A stretch of DNA of 64,000 bases from Unio delphinus (GCA_029339505.1 JAQISU010000156.1:575001-639000); one strand, 5' to 3'. Shown: positions 42,339-52,355, counted from the stretch's first letter. The notes: generated by a model not told the origin, from the letters alone. Translations and numbers: made by a program.

Positions 42339-42868
42339 ATGGATCTATATTGCGTGAAGTGTAAGGCGCGTACTGGCACAGATGACTTGACGACGATTAC
42401 AACTAAAAATAACCGATCAGCGCTTTCTGGTAAATGCGTACAGTGTAGTACAAAGAAATTTAGATTTGTTTCTAAACCCAAGGAACCCAAGGAACCTTTA
42501 AAAAAAAACGAGGAGGTGATATCGCTGCCAAATTAGCAAAACTCCCTGGAACCCCATGGGCAAAGTACCCCGGAGAAAAACACCTTCCAGGGTATAGTTA
42601 TTGTGGACCGGGAACAAGACTTGATATCAGACTCAATGATCAAAATCAGCCCCGACCCGGTGAGGAACCAATAAACGCTATTGATAAGGCCTGTCACCTT
42701 CATGATGTTGCTTATAAAAGCAGCAATTTGCAACACAGGCATCTAGCAGATGTGAAATTAATTCATGCGTTGAATGTCATTCCTGATAAATCCTTCAAAG
42801 AAAAATTGGCTTCATTTTTGATAAAATCGGCTATGAAAAGTAAATTGATGTTAGGTGCTGGTAATTAA
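42339..42868 (+). CDS. DUF5679-like zinc ribbon / PLA2 protein, -1 frameshift (E2)
   Basis: Zero-frame ORF 42339-42536 (65 aa, CVKC and CVQC zinc ribbon). The -1 frame is blocked by a stop at 42473-42475, then open to TAA at 42866, and contains the PLA2 calcium loop YCGPGTRLD and the HD of CHLHDVAY but no ATG before them. Slippage at 42503-42509 would give 57 zero-frame residues plus 119 of PLA2. Near-identical to E1. PLA2 domains of this type let parvovirus particles breach endosomes; the same role here is inferred. Confidence 0.77.
42503..42509 (+). promoter_or_regulatory. putative -1 ribosomal frameshift site (A AAA AAC)
   Basis: Heptamer in frame with the zinc-ribbon ORF (codons AAA at 42504, AAC at 42507) within nine A (42500-42508). 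Perfect 8-bp inverted repeat 42544-42551/42585-42592 downstream, with the palindrome CCCATGGG in its loop. The downstream GGAGGTGAT looks like a bacterial ribosome site but should be irrelevant in an animal cell. Confidence 0.58.
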
Positions 42869-42875
42869 TAGCAAC

Positions 42876-43820
42876 ATGGAATCTATTTATTATTCCCCAA
42901 GAGGATACTGGAGGGGTAACGCTGCAATCAGTAAACTCGCTAGCGCCGCAAAAGTGAAAAAAACCACTGCGGCTCATTGGTTATCCAAACAGGCACTATG
43001 GCAAATTTATCTACCACCGCCTAAACAAATTCAATTCTCGCATTTTGATGTAACCGGACCCAATGAAGTTCATCAGGCTGATCTATTATTTCTGCCACAT
43101 GATCGTGGTTACAAATATGCGTTAACTGTAGTTGATATTGCAAGTCGATACAAAGAAGCAGAACCGTTAAAAACAAAATCGGCCACTGAAGTCGCTTCTG
43201 CATTTGAAAGGATTTATCGACGAGGTCCTCTGCACTGGCCAAATCTGTTACAAGTTGACCCGGGCAAGGAATTTCAGGGTGCAGTGTTATCTACAATGAA
43301 ATATCACAATGTCGCTATCAGACGAGGGCATACTGCACTGCATCGTGATCAGGCCATTGTAGAACGGTTTAATAAAACCCTTGCTGAGCGGTTATTTGGA
43401 TATCAATATGCAAAAGAATTCATCCAAGAAAAAAGATCCCGTGAATGGGTGAAGAGATTACTAGGTGTAGTTACCGCACTGAATAACGAGATTACTAGAA
43501 CCATCAACATGAAACCTATCAACGCGATTAAAAAGAAGTCGATACCTGAAAAACCACAAAAAGATTTCAAAGAACCAATTCTTGGTAGTAATGTCATTGT
43601 GAGGTACTTATACGAACCAGGAGAGCTAGAAGGGGATAGAAAAAGGGCTACTGATCCTATTTGGAGCGTCACTACGCATAAGATATCTAGTATAACACGA
43701 TCTACGGGTAGACCTCCAATCTATAAACTGGATTCAACTGCCCCTCAACGGGGTTTTACTAGACAACAATTACAAGTGATACCCGAGGATACTCAATTGC
43801 CACCCCATGGGCTTAACTAG
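42876..43820 (+). CDS. retroviral-type (rve) integrase (E2)
   Basis: 314 aa from the ATG at 42876 (an in-frame GTG lies 21 nt upstream). N-terminal helical domain, DDE core Asp69/Asp128/Glu163 and a C-terminal SH3-like domain (WSVTTHKI...RGFTRQQLQV) are all in one frame, unlike E1. It joins element ends to target DNA; the 5-bp duplications reflect its staggered cut. It starts 7 nt after the PLA2 stop and overlaps the polymerase-helicase gene tail-to-tail by 8 nt. Confidence 0.93.
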   Translation: MESIYYSPRGYWRGNAAISKLASAAKVKKTTAAHWLSKQALWQIYLPPPKQIQFSHFDVTGPNEVHQADLLFLPHDRGYKYALTVVDIASRYKEAEPLKTKSATEVASAFERIYRRGPLHWPNLLQVDPGKEFQGAVLSTMKYHNVAIRRGHTALHRDQAIVERFNKTLAERLFGYQYAKEFIQEKRSREWVKRLLGVVTALNNEITRTINMKPINAIKKKSIPEKPQKDFKEPILGSNVIVRYLYEPGELEGDRKRATDPIWSVTTHKISSITRSTGRPPIYKLDSTAPQRGFTRQQLQVIPEDTQLPPHGLN

Positions 43821-46800
43821 CACCCTTGCGTCTATTGCACTCAAGACAAGTCAACATCACATTATTTCTGACATGACCGAGATTGTTATTTTTTCTGTCT
43901 ACGGTGAATTGGCGAGGATCCTTATCCGAATACTGCCAACGCATTATACAATTGCAACTCGCGCAGTGATTATTCTGTTGTTTCTTCAAAGTGATTATTA
44001 ATTCAGCATCAATATCAAATTCTCGTTGTTTTTTTTTGTCCTGTTGTTTGTAACCGGATAGTTTTTTATCAATAATATCATCTATTGTGGTGTCATTATC
44101 ATCACCAATGATTTCATCATCTCCACTGGCTTCGCCAACGACAATTCTTCGAAGTTGATTTATTTTTCGTACTCTAGACACTGCGAGATAGACTAAATTC
44201 GACCATTCTATGCGATTATCTACCATCCAAAGAGTTGTATCCGATATAGTCAATCCCTGTGAAGAGTGTATTGTTGCTGCGTATCCTAGCGTCCACGGGG
44301 ATTTATTGGCACGCAGTGCATCTTCAACAACATTGATATCAACCAGCACAATATCATTTAATACTAAATTCTGTTTTTCACTTTGTCCTGGAATATCAAC
44401 TTCCATGTTCTGTTTTCGCGTATCCGATGGCCTATAACAAAGAGGCACTGGAAGTGTTGCAAATTTTTGTTTATGCAATTCAAATAACTTCATCTGAAGT
44501 GTGTCCCTGACTATTTTTCTACTTGCAATGATTAAATCGTTTGGTCTCCACATTTCCCAGAACTCATTCATGGGAGTTTCCGAAATTATTTCACGGGCTA
44601 TTTCACATTGGATTCTATCCGGTTGTAATCTAATTAGTTTCTTCAATTCTTTTAATTCATTATCAAGTGATCTGTGATCGGTATCAATTTCTTCATAATA
44701 GTCTACAAAACCCTTTAGCCATTCATGGGGGGATGCACCGACAAATGGTGGTGGTTGCCCGTGATCACCGCACATGACGACTTTTGTATTCTTCAATAAC
44801 AACCACTCAAGAAATATTTTTAAGACATCTTCTGACACTGTGTCTATTTCATCCCAAATCATGATTTCAGGAATAAATTTCTCTCCCATGCGCTCAGGAG
44901 TCCATTTATCTCCCTTCCATCGGAAAAAGCTGTGATAAGTGCAAGCATTTACCCCTCTCTGTATCATTTCTCTTGCAAGTCTATGAGTCGGTGTTAGCAC
45001 AATCATGTTAGAAACGCTAGCGTTTCCACGACGAAATAACTCAATTGCCCGGGTTGTTTTTCCTGACCCACCACAGCCGTTTAAATAAACTGTTTTATAC
45101 AGGCATATTGGATCAGAAATCGGTGGTGCACTAGAAAATTCTGAACACTGATTGCTTTCTAAGTAATTATTTTCAATGGTAACATCTGCTGATGGAATAT
45201 AATCATGAATCATTTCTTTCTTAATTCTCCATGATCCCCATTTCTCGTTGCCAGTAGCCTTAAAATCAGCCATTTTGCTATTTATGTAAAATGAGTCAGT
45301 AGCAACTCTAACTGCGGTGGTAGGAAATCTATTGATCATTGAAAACAGATTGATAGAAGCATAACCAAGCATAGAAGCTCTCAAATGTGTGTACTGCGGA
45401 TGGTATCCATCATTGTAGGTAACAATTGTACCCAATTTGGTTCCATCGGACATAAATGCGTCCTTACGATTGACATATAGGCCCTTATTCGTTAGATCCG
45501 CCATTACAAAATCGTATTCAGCGTTGTCTATAATCAATCGTGAAGAATATTTCGTATTATCATCTTTGCCACCTTGGGTAAATTTACCGATTATTCTTCG
45601 TCCAAGATTTTTTGCTTCATTGTTTCTGATTTCAAATAACTGTCTGGACCAATCCATGATTTGTTGTTCATTAAAATCAGGAAACAGTTTTCGCTCTTCG
45701 CTAATTATTTTTTCTAGATCAGGTTGTGGTAACCAGACTGATTTCTGTGCTCGATAGGATATAATTGCTTCACTGACAATTAATGATTTTAACATCTTAC
45801 AATCAAGCATATACCGTAATAACACTATTGGCATCCAGTGTTTTTCAGACATGTGTTTACCAATCCAAAGATAACTACACGGATGAAGTCCTTCAGCCAT
45901 TTCAAATGATACCACACAAGCGAATCCGGTTAAATCAAAATCAGGAAGTGGTCCATTAATAGCAACACGGGTCATTTCGTGTGTAGGGTGTCCAAATCGT
46001 TTGAAATATTTCTCGCATTCTCCATACCCAAGAAAACTTCCTGGATAACACGCAATCATATCAACGGAAATAACGGTATCAGCGGTGTATTTTGTGTTCC
46101 ATAATCCTCCGTGGCTGTATTCAAGACAGGACAATTTGACCTCTGATAAAAACTCACTTCGTGTTGGTTTCCACGTGTTTTTCTTTCTAGCAAAATGTGC
46201 TGCAATGGATGGTACTGTGAAACAGTTTGCTAATAATTGATCGTCTTCTTCTCCGTCCTCAGAAAACTGACTAGCTAGTTGTTTCATTTGATTCTGCAGT
46301 TCTTCAGTACGGTATAATTCTCCGTTGGGCCTTACAAACTGATCAAATCTGCATTCTTCGTCTGAATTACTATGAAATAGCCACGCTGACACAGGATCGT
46401 TTTTACTCAAATGGTAAATAGCATCAAATAATTTCTGCTCGGTAAAACATTCTTCAGGTCCCAACCCTGCTGGGGATAGATATTTTACGGTTCTATCCCG
46501 TGGAAATATTGTTACTGCAGAAGACCACGCGTGCGCGTTATGATCAATAATTTCAATGGGGGTTCCTTTTGATTGATATTTCGATTCGTATAATACTTCA
46601 CCGGTGATTGTTCTTACCGATATTGGAAATCTTAATGATGTTTCTAATTTGGCTATATCCTGAATTGTTGCTCCATGCTCTTTTACCGTGAACTCCCACT
46701 CGGTTATTTTTTTTCGTCTTAGATCAGTGAGTTTATTCCCCCGGGATGCATTTGTGAAGTGTTCTATTATTCGTTCTGCTACACAATTGAGCCCTGTCGA

Positions 46801-47688
46801 ATATTTCATGGGTGCTAGTTTTGAAATATCAGGTTTTTCATTGAGCGGATAGATCCCGTAAACAACTGCTGTGACAGGATAAGATCTTTCGTAGTAGGGT
46901 TTATCAATTCCAGTCAAAATTCCCGGTTTGGAATCCTGATTCACGGTGACAGTTTTTTTACCCTTGAGAATGGGTTCAAATTTATCCTTAATAATCCATT
47001 TGCCATTCTCACGGATAATGAATTTGATTCGGAAAAAATGACTTTTTTCCCCAACACGTGAAATGATCACTGCTGCTTTTTCATCAGTCATGGTAGCGTC
47101 AACAACACCATCAATTCGAAATGTTGACCAGCAATAAGATGCTCCATCACGCTTGAATTCATTAAAACAGTCTCTGATGGGTTTATCAAGAATTTTATTC
47201 TTGGGTGTATTAGAAACTATATCAAGATTGAATTGAGCATCCTTCCATGATGATCTCATGTTTCCGTCTCTTGGACGTTTGTTACGTTTTTTGGGTCTAT
47301 CGCGATTAAATCTAGGATTGATTTTTAATAATCTCTTAAACTCTTTCATGTTTCCGTCTATTGTGCGTTTGTTACGCTTTTTGGGTCTATCGATATTAAA
47401 TTTAGGATTGATTTTCAATAATCTCTTAAACTCTTTCATGTTTCCGTCTCTTGGACGTTTGTTACGTTTGTTTCCGTCTATTGGACGTTTTTTGGGTTTA
47501 TCGAGATTAAATCTAGGATTGATTTTTAATAATCTCTTAAACTCTTTCATGTTTCCGTCTCTTGGACGTTTTTGACGTTTTTTTGGTCTATCGAGATTAA
47601 ATCTAGGATTGATTTTCAATAATCTCTTGAACTCTCTATCAGCATTGAATTTAGCATTTTTCGAAGTCAATCTCTTGAACTCCTTCAT
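43813..47688 (-). CDS. family B DNA polymerase-like / SF1 helicase / HNH fusion (E2)
   Basis: 1291 aa, open throughout. Same architecture as the E1 copy: basic EFKRLLKINP repeats, degenerate PolB motifs (VDMIACYP, NLGRRIIGKF, VATDSFYI), SF1 helicase motifs (GCGGSGKTT, WDEID, GDHGQPPPF, HSSQG) and a C-terminal HNH zinc module. Differences from E1 lie mainly in the N-terminal repeats and an acidic linker before the HNH part (indel of a few residues), so the catalytic parts are constrained or recently shared. Confidence 0.83.
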   Translation of the reverse strand: MKEFKRLTSKNAKFNADREFKRLLKINPRFNLDRPKKRQKRPRDGNMKEFKRLLKINPRFNLDKPKKRPIDGNKRNKRPRDGNMKEFKRLLKINPKFNIDRPKKRNKRTIDGNMKEFKRLLKINPRFNRDRPKKRNKRPRDGNMRSSWKDAQFNLDIVSNTPKNKILDKPIRDCFNEFKRDGASYCWSTFRIDGVVDATMTDEKAAVIISRVGEKSHFFRIKFIIRENGKWIIKDKFEPILKGKKTVTVNQDSKPGILTGIDKPYYERSYPVTAVVYGIYPLNEKPDISKLAPMKYSTGLNCVAERIIEHFTNASRGNKLTDLRRKKITEWEFTVKEHGATIQDIAKLETSLRFPISVRTITGEVLYESKYQSKGTPIEIIDHNAHAWSSAVTIFPRDRTVKYLSPAGLGPEECFTEQKLFDAIYHLSKNDPVSAWLFHSNSDEECRFDQFVRPNGELYRTEELQNQMKQLASQFSEDGEEDDQLLANCFTVPSIAAHFARKKNTWKPTRSEFLSEVKLSCLEYSHGGLWNTKYTADTVISVDMIACYPGSFLGYGECEKYFKRFGHPTHEMTRVAINGPLPDFDLTGFACVVSFEMAEGLHPCSYLWIGKHMSEKHWMPIVLLRYMLDCKMLKSLIVSEAIISYRAQKSVWLPQPDLEKIISEERKLFPDFNEQQIMDWSRQLFEIRNNEAKNLGRRIIGKFTQGGKDDNTKYSSRLIIDNAEYDFVMADLTNKGLYVNRKDAFMSDGTKLGTIVTYNDGYHPQYTHLRASMLGYASINLFSMINRFPTTAVRVATDSFYINSKMADFKATGNEKWGSWRIKKEMIHDYIPSADVTIENNYLESNQCSEFSSAPPISDPICLYKTVYLNGCGGSGKTTRAIELFRRGNASVSNMIVLTPTHRLAREMIQRGVNACTYHSFFRWKGDKWTPERMGEKFIPEIMIWDEIDTVSEDVLKIFLEWLLLKNTKVVMCGDHGQPPPFVGASPHEWLKGFVDYYEEIDTDHRSLDNELKELKKLIRLQPDRIQCEIAREIISETPMNEFWEMWRPNDLIIASRKIVRDTLQMKLFELHKQKFATLPVPLCYRPSDTRKQNMEVDIPGQSEKQNLVLNDIVLVDINVVEDALRANKSPWTLGYAATIHSSQGLTISDTTLWMVDNRIEWSNLVYLAVSRVRKINQLRRIVVGEASGDDEIIGDDNDTTIDDIIDKKLSGYKQQDKKKQREFDIDAELIITLKKQQNNHCASCNCIMRWQYSDKDPRQFTVDRKNNNLGHVRNNVMLTCLECNRRKGAS

Positions 47689-47712
47689 GCTATATAAAAA
47701 ACAAACATTTAA

Positions 47713-48108
47713 ATGAAAGTTTTATGTATAATGAATCACTGCAAATGGCTCATGATGGGAAATGTAACCCCGTGTAACAAATCATGCAGAAAAAATGAAT
47801 ACTGTAGGTATCATATGCAAAGTTTTCGACGTGGAAGTCTTGGTCCGTTACCCTGTATTCGATGTGGGGTTGGGGTTAAGGGAAGATCACAATTGTGTAG
47901 TGATTGTGGTGGTAAGCGATATAGGGAATTGAAGCGTTATTATGATAAAAGAATAAAAAATGGACAATCTATCAGAAATTATGACCCTGAAAAGGCCCTT
48001 GACCCTGACAACATCAAGGATAAAATCATAAGAACCCCGCAAGACTATATCGAAAGATTTTCCAGTGATGTAATTATTGAACCAAACACTGAATTAGACA
48101 AACAATAG
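47713..48108 (+). CDS. Cys-rich zinc-binding protein (E2)
   Basis: 131 aa. All Cys are present, including CSDCGGKRYRELKRYY where E1 has Phe for the second Cys. N-terminal cluster CNKSCRKNEYC-x2-H plus two C-x2-C pairs suggest two zinc sites. The ATG lies 24 nt from the divergent polymerase-helicase ATG. Function unknown; regulation or DNA binding is possible. Confidence 0.62.
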   Translation: MKVLCIMNHCKWLMMGNVTPCNKSCRKNEYCRYHMQSFRRGSLGPLPCIRCGVGVKGRSQLCSDCGGKRYRELKRYYDKRIKNGQSIRNYDPEKALDPDNIKDKIIRTPQDYIERFSSDVIIEPNTELDKQ

Positions 48109-48118
48109 AATAGTATAT

Positions 48119-48613
48119 ATGGACCAAGAATTCAGACCACATCCAGTGATTACAAAATATGAAGCATCCAGTGATGGTACTGTCAGAAACCGTAGACTAA
48201 AGAAACCGGTCGGTGTTGTGAATAATCAAGGGTATTTGAAGTTTACTGTTGGAAAGAAAAATTATCTCATTCATCGTTTCGTATTTGAATGTTTTAATGG
48301 ATTGATCAAAGATGGTTTTGTTATTTATCACAAGGATTCTAATCCAAAGAATAATTCTGTATCAAATCTGCAGGCTATCACACTGAGTGAGAATTCCAAA
48401 CGAGGAAGAGCTGGCACTTGCAAAACGGTTTGGAAGAGACCTGTGACATCTTTGAATACAACAACTAATGAAGAAAAAATATTTCAATCATTATATGAAG
48501 CCGGTAAATTTTTCGATATTTGTGGACCGTCAGTACGAAAAGTTGCAGAGGGGGTTTATCGATCGGCTATTTCAAAAAAGACGGGGCAAAAATTTCAATT
48601 TAGTTATGTCTAA
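48119..48613 (+). CDS. NUMOD4/HNH endonuclease-like protein (E2)
   Basis: 164 aa in one frame: NUMOD4-like YEASSDGTVRNRRLKK, HNH_3-like HRF...HKDSNPKNNSVSNLQAIT and a C-terminal NUMOD1-like helix-turn-helix (SLYEAGKFFDICGPSVRKVAEG). The residue before the core His is Tyr, where E1 has Asp, so nuclease activity of this copy is uncertain. The stop overlaps the next ATG as TAATG. Ten nt separate it from the zinc gene. Confidence 0.78.
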   Translation: MDQEFRPHPVITKYEASSDGTVRNRRLKKPVGVVNNQGYLKFTVGKKNYLIHRFVFECFNGLIKDGFVIYHKDSNPKNNSVSNLQAITLSENSKRGRAGTCKTVWKRPVTSLNTTTNEEKIFQSLYEAGKFFDICGPSVRKVAEGVYRSAISKKTGQKFQFSYV

Positions 48614-49014
48614 TGCGTCATAATTTCCAATTAGAGATATGTCATACTTATAGAATAATGAATTCTGAAAACATGAATAGCATCATAGTTGAAATAGCAA
48701 AATTGAAAAATCAGGATATCAAACTATCAGATGGATTAAATCCTGACCAAATTGTGTCTGATTTTCAGGATATAGAATACGGGGTTAGCACTAACAAATA
48801 TATGCTACCCAAGAAATATGCACTCATCAAAAAAATTCAGAATTCTATTAAAGACTCTCTTTCATTTTCCAGTGACATCAGTGTGTTCGTTCCGTTGTAT
48901 ACTATCGTAGAGGGAATACGAAAAGAATTGGGGTACGAATACGAATTGAAAAAAGAAGTCAACTCTAAAATTAGAAACCTACGAGCATTAATTCAAGAAA
49001 ATGAACAATTTTGA
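48613..49014 (+). CDS. unknown 133-aa protein (E2)
   Basis: Differs from the E1 copy at only two or three residues. Helical and charged, no recognised motif. Its ATG overlaps the upstream stop (TAATG at 48611-48615). It is the last gene before the hairpin block. Confidence 0.6.
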   Translation: MRHNFQLEICHTYRIMNSENMNSIIVEIAKLKNQDIKLSDGLNPDQIVSDFQDIEYGVSTNKYMLPKKYALIKKIQNSIKDSLSFSSDISVFVPLYTIVEGIRKELGYEYELKKEVNSKIRNLRALIQENEQF

Positions 49015-49457
49015 TTGCCCGACCATTGATTGCCCGACCCGTATCATTTTTTGATTGCCCGACCATTATCATTCCGACCCTCATTTTTTTTAGCCGACCC
49101 TCAAGGGGGATGTCAAAAATCGATGACGATGTGTCAGATTGGTCAAAACTAGAATGTTGAAACTATCAGTATTATTTTATTTATATACAATTTTGATACT
49201 TTCAACATCAATGATAGAGCTGTCAAAACAATCAAATAACACTTCCATGACCGTATCAAAAATCATCCGACATGTAACAAAAGTGAGGAAACTGTGGTAT
49301 TAATTATTTTATATACAATTTCCACACTTTCCTCATCAATGATAGAAGCTGTTATAGAATGAAATAACACTTCCATGATCGTATCAAAAATCATCCGACA
49401 TGTCAAAAAAGTGGAGAAAGTGTTTTACAATTGAAAAATAGTTTGCGATTTCAAATA
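49015..49457 (+). other. E2 non-coding hairpin block
   Basis: Starts with GATTGCCCGACC direct repeats (49012-49070), then two hairpin units: arms 49156-49168/49194-49206 and 49285-49297/49322-49334. The second unit has changed arm bases (GAGGAAACTGTGG/CCACACTTTCCTC) with matching changes on both sides and the same single C-C mismatch. A constant element AACACTTCCATGA-CGTATCAAAAATCATCCGACATGT follows each. The region ends with an AATTGAAAA motif 24 nt before the next ATG. Confidence 0.72.
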
Positions 49458-50417
49458 ATGGTCAATGAAGCATTAACAACCCGATTGGCTCGTGAACGAC
49501 TGGATGCAATCAGGAGATTTGTACCAATTCGTGACTCTGTAAGAAATAAACTGCAACAACGACAGAGTTTACAAACTGATTTTGCTCTGGGGTCTGAAGA
49601 ATTGTTTAAACCAGTAACCACAGCAACGAAAGGAGTAGAGCGTGCTTTACTGGGAGATGGTCCCGAGACGGGAAAATCTGTTATTGGTGAACTTGAAAAA
49701 ATAGCAGCGAAAACTGAACAAACAAAACAAATAGAATCAAAGAGAACAGTAGATGATTTACGCATGAGATTTAACGAAGAAGGGTTAGCAGCAATTGATG
49801 AGACTGATCCAACAGAAATTCCTACGCTTGTTGTTACTTCTTATGAAAACAGAAAAAAAATGTTGAAACCAGAACATCATAAATATGTTAAGAATTTAAC
49901 TCACTGGGCTGATATATTCTACAAAATCAAAACTGGAAAAAGTCAAAAAAAGACGGATAGTGCATCATACATCGAATATATCAGGATGGTGGATCACGTG
50001 TATAATCAATATGAAGAACTAAAACAACAACAAAAACCGCCAAAATTGCAAAGAAAGCGAGAGCAACCTGCAAAGAAAATATCTTTTTCACCTAAAAAAC
50101 AACAAATACCACGTGATGATGATGATGATGATGATTATTTACAAACTACGGATTTAGAAAAACTAGATGAAGCAGCTGGTTATAGCGGAAGTGGATTAGG
50201 AAATCCAAGGATTGGAAACACTTGTCCTGATAGTGTTATCAATGATATATCACGATTAGATGTTCTTGTAGGAGGGTTCCGAGCTGGAAATAACTCTCCA
50301 GAAATAATTAATGAAGCAGCTGATATCTGTAGACGGTTATTTGCCGGCGGTATCATGGATATCAAAACCTATCGAGATTTCATTGACGAGTTAGCAAATG
50401 GGTATCATAGCGATTAA
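49458..50417 (+). CDS. coiled-coil protein with variable core (E2)
   Basis: 319 aa from the ATG (MVNEAL). N- and C-terminal parts match E1; residues ~85-235 do not align with E1 and lack the PPDDDDD repeats, having a single acidic run instead. The C-terminal RAGNNSPEIINEAADICRRL segment is unchanged. Unknown function, virion-associated by position. Confidence 0.68.
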   Translation: MVNEALTTRLARERLDAIRRFVPIRDSVRNKLQQRQSLQTDFALGSEELFKPVTTATKGVERALLGDGPETGKSVIGELEKIAAKTEQTKQIESKRTVDDLRMRFNEEGLAAIDETDPTEIPTLVVTSYENRKKMLKPEHHKYVKNLTHWADIFYKIKTGKSQKKTDSASYIEYIRMVDHVYNQYEELKQQQKPPKLQRKREQPAKKISFSPKKQQIPRDDDDDDDYLQTTDLEKLDEAAGYSGSGLGNPRIGNTCPDSVINDISRLDVLVGGFRAGNNSPEIINEAADICRRLFAGGIMDIKTYRDFIDELANGYHSD

Positions 50418-50450
50418 ATAACAATTGAAAACACTATTGTTTTTATAATA

Positions 50451-50882
50451 ATGATCATCCATTACAATCATGATAAACCAACCCCAGTCTATGTAGTTAA
50501 TTCACGGTTTCCAGTTTATAGAGCATACTACGGAGATGGCCTCGGCAATACCATTTTAGGATTCTTTTCAAGAATGGCCCCCAAAGTGATGCCGTTAGCT
50601 AAACAGTTATCAATGAAAGCCATTGATGTTATTCGTGATAAGGGTATCAGTACTGTTGGAAATCTTGCCGGGAAAGCGTTTTCAACTGCGAAGGATAAAA
50701 TAACATCATTAGTGGGACGAAAAAAGAAACCGTTACCGTCTACAGAAGAAATGCCTGCAAGTGTTAGTAAAATAATAAATAACGCAGTAGATGAAAAACT
50801 AGCGTCGATGGTAAATCAAGGAGACCAAAGCAATATTGCAAACATGATAGCAGGAAGTGGCCTTAAAAAACTACGTCGATGA
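50451..50882 (+). CDS. pVI-like membrane-lytic virion protein (E2)
   Basis: 143 aa; YYGDGLGNTILGFFSRMAPK amphipathic helix, basic patch RKKKP, and IAGS-G near the C-terminus as a candidate protease site. Nearly identical to E1. AATTGAAAAC with a short palindrome at 50423-50440 lies before its ATG. Confidence 0.6.
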   Translation: MIIHYNHDKPTPVYVVNSRFPVYRAYYGDGLGNTILGFFSRMAPKVMPLAKQLSMKAIDVIRDKGISTVGNLAGKAFSTAKDKITSLVGRKKKPLPSTEEMPASVSKIINNAVDEKLASMVNQGDQSNIANMIAGSGLKKLRR

Positions 50883-50936
50883 AAATGGAAAAATCGTTTA
50901 CGATTTCACTATTTAGACTCTGATAAATAGAATAAA

Positions 50937-52355
50937 ATGTTCAAAAAATCATCTGATCCAGCGTTTGATATAGACGCCCCAGTTGGCAAGGATGATTCTG
51001 TACGCGATTATCAATATTACGCCTATCATGCCATAGACTCAAATAGTCGAGCAAGAATTGATCTTCAAGTCCATGATACCAGTAAATACTTTTTACCCTG
51101 TGAAGCATTTATTGAAGTAGAAGGAGAAATTGTAACAGCTGCTGATACTCCTGCTGTACCAGCACCGTATCCAGGTGGTACTCAAGTCGGTTTTGTCAAT
51201 AATGGTATTATGGCGCTATTTGAGAGTGCTAGATATCTCATTGATGGAAAAGAAATTGAGTCCATAGATCGTGATGTTGATGTGGCTACAACAATCATAG
51301 GGTTAGCGAGATATTCTGATGATTATACAAGATCAGCGGGTCCATCTATGATGTTTGCAAAAGATGGTAAGAATACCGCTGGTGGAAATCCATTTGTTGT
51401 AAGACGACCAAAGAATAATGCTGGCACCGCTAATATTGATGCCGAAGATATGATTATAAACAACGATGTTAATTTCAATCTAGGAGCTGCAACACGAAAC
51501 GCAATGTTGGGAGTAGGGCGTAAATCATTTTCATGTGCGATTCCACTGCATCATATTTTTGGATTCTGTAGAAACGTCAGAAAAGTTATCTACGGGGCGA
51601 AGCATACAGTATCGCTTGTACGAAAGAGTGATGATAACGACGCAATTTGGAGGATTCCAGCAAACCCAGCTGCAGCACATATAAATGATGATGCCGGTAA
51701 AGTCAATTTAACAAAAATATCATTGTGGATGCCAGTGTTGACTCCAGCAATCACCGCAGAAGGACGATTACTATCATTTATGGACCAAGGAGGAAAGTCG
51801 TTGTTGAGTTGGCTAACCGTGAGTACAGATGTGAAGCAATCAAATATCAACGGGTTATTCACTTGGAACCTAGCATCAAAACAAGGCGTTTCTGCGCCAC
51901 GTCATATATTTATTGCGTTACAGGATAACGCACGAGTTGGCGATCAACTCTCCAGTCATATGATATTTGATCAATTAGGTGTGAAAGACGTCTCACTGAG
52001 AATAAACGGCCAGCAGGAAGCATCTGAGGATATACAACTTAATTACACAGAAAATCATATTGCACGAGTTTATCATCGTCTGTTGTCATTTATGGCACGC
52101 GATCAAAATGTGGATACTGGTTTGCAAATATCACAATTTGATTTTAAAAATCTGTATCCGATCTACTACTTCTCACTAGAACATCTCGATTTGACAAGAC
52201 AGTCAGTTGTTGATATACACTTTAGAGCTAATGTGACTCGTGGTGCTATTGCTGATTATAGAGCGGTTGCTGTCATTCTCAGTGATAAATCAATGCTACT
52301 CGAAGGTGTTGGTGGAAGAATGAGAGTGGTAGATGCCCCAGTAGAAAATCTTTGA
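50937..52355 (+). CDS. major capsid protein (E2, probable double jelly-roll)
   Basis: 472 aa, same length as E1 although two short stretches differ in sequence (~155-172 and ~245-255), with compensating lengths. The palindrome-like AAATCGTTTACGATTT at 50891-50906 precedes the ATG. Main shell protein by size, position and neighbours. Confidence 0.78.
   Translation: MFKKSSDPAFDIDAPVGKDDSVRDYQYYAYHAIDSNSRARIDLQVHDTSKYFLPCEAFIEVEGEIVTAADTPAVPAPYPGGTQVGFVNNGIMALFESARYLIDGKEIESIDRDVDVATTIIGLARYSDDYTRSAGPSMMFAKDGKNTAGGNPFVVRRPKNNAGTANIDAEDMIINNDVNFNLGAATRNAMLGVGRKSFSCAIPLHHIFGFCRNVRKVIYGAKHTVSLVRKSDDNDAIWRIPANPAAAHINDDAGKVNLTKISLWMPVLTPAITAEGRLLSFMDQGGKSLLSWLTVSTDVKQSNINGLFTWNLASKQGVSAPRHIFIALQDNARVGDQLSSHMIFDQLGVKDVSLRINGQQEASEDIQLNYTENHIARVYHRLLSFMARDQNVDTGLQISQFDFKNLYPIYYFSLEHLDLTRQSVVDIHFRANVTRGAIADYRAVAVILSDKSMLLEGVGGRMRVVDAPVENL

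Noticed and set aside
42511..42520. Shine-Dalgarno-like GGAGGTGAT starting the PLA2 frame
   Set aside because: No start codon at the right distance and the host is an animal; chance composition next to the slippery run.
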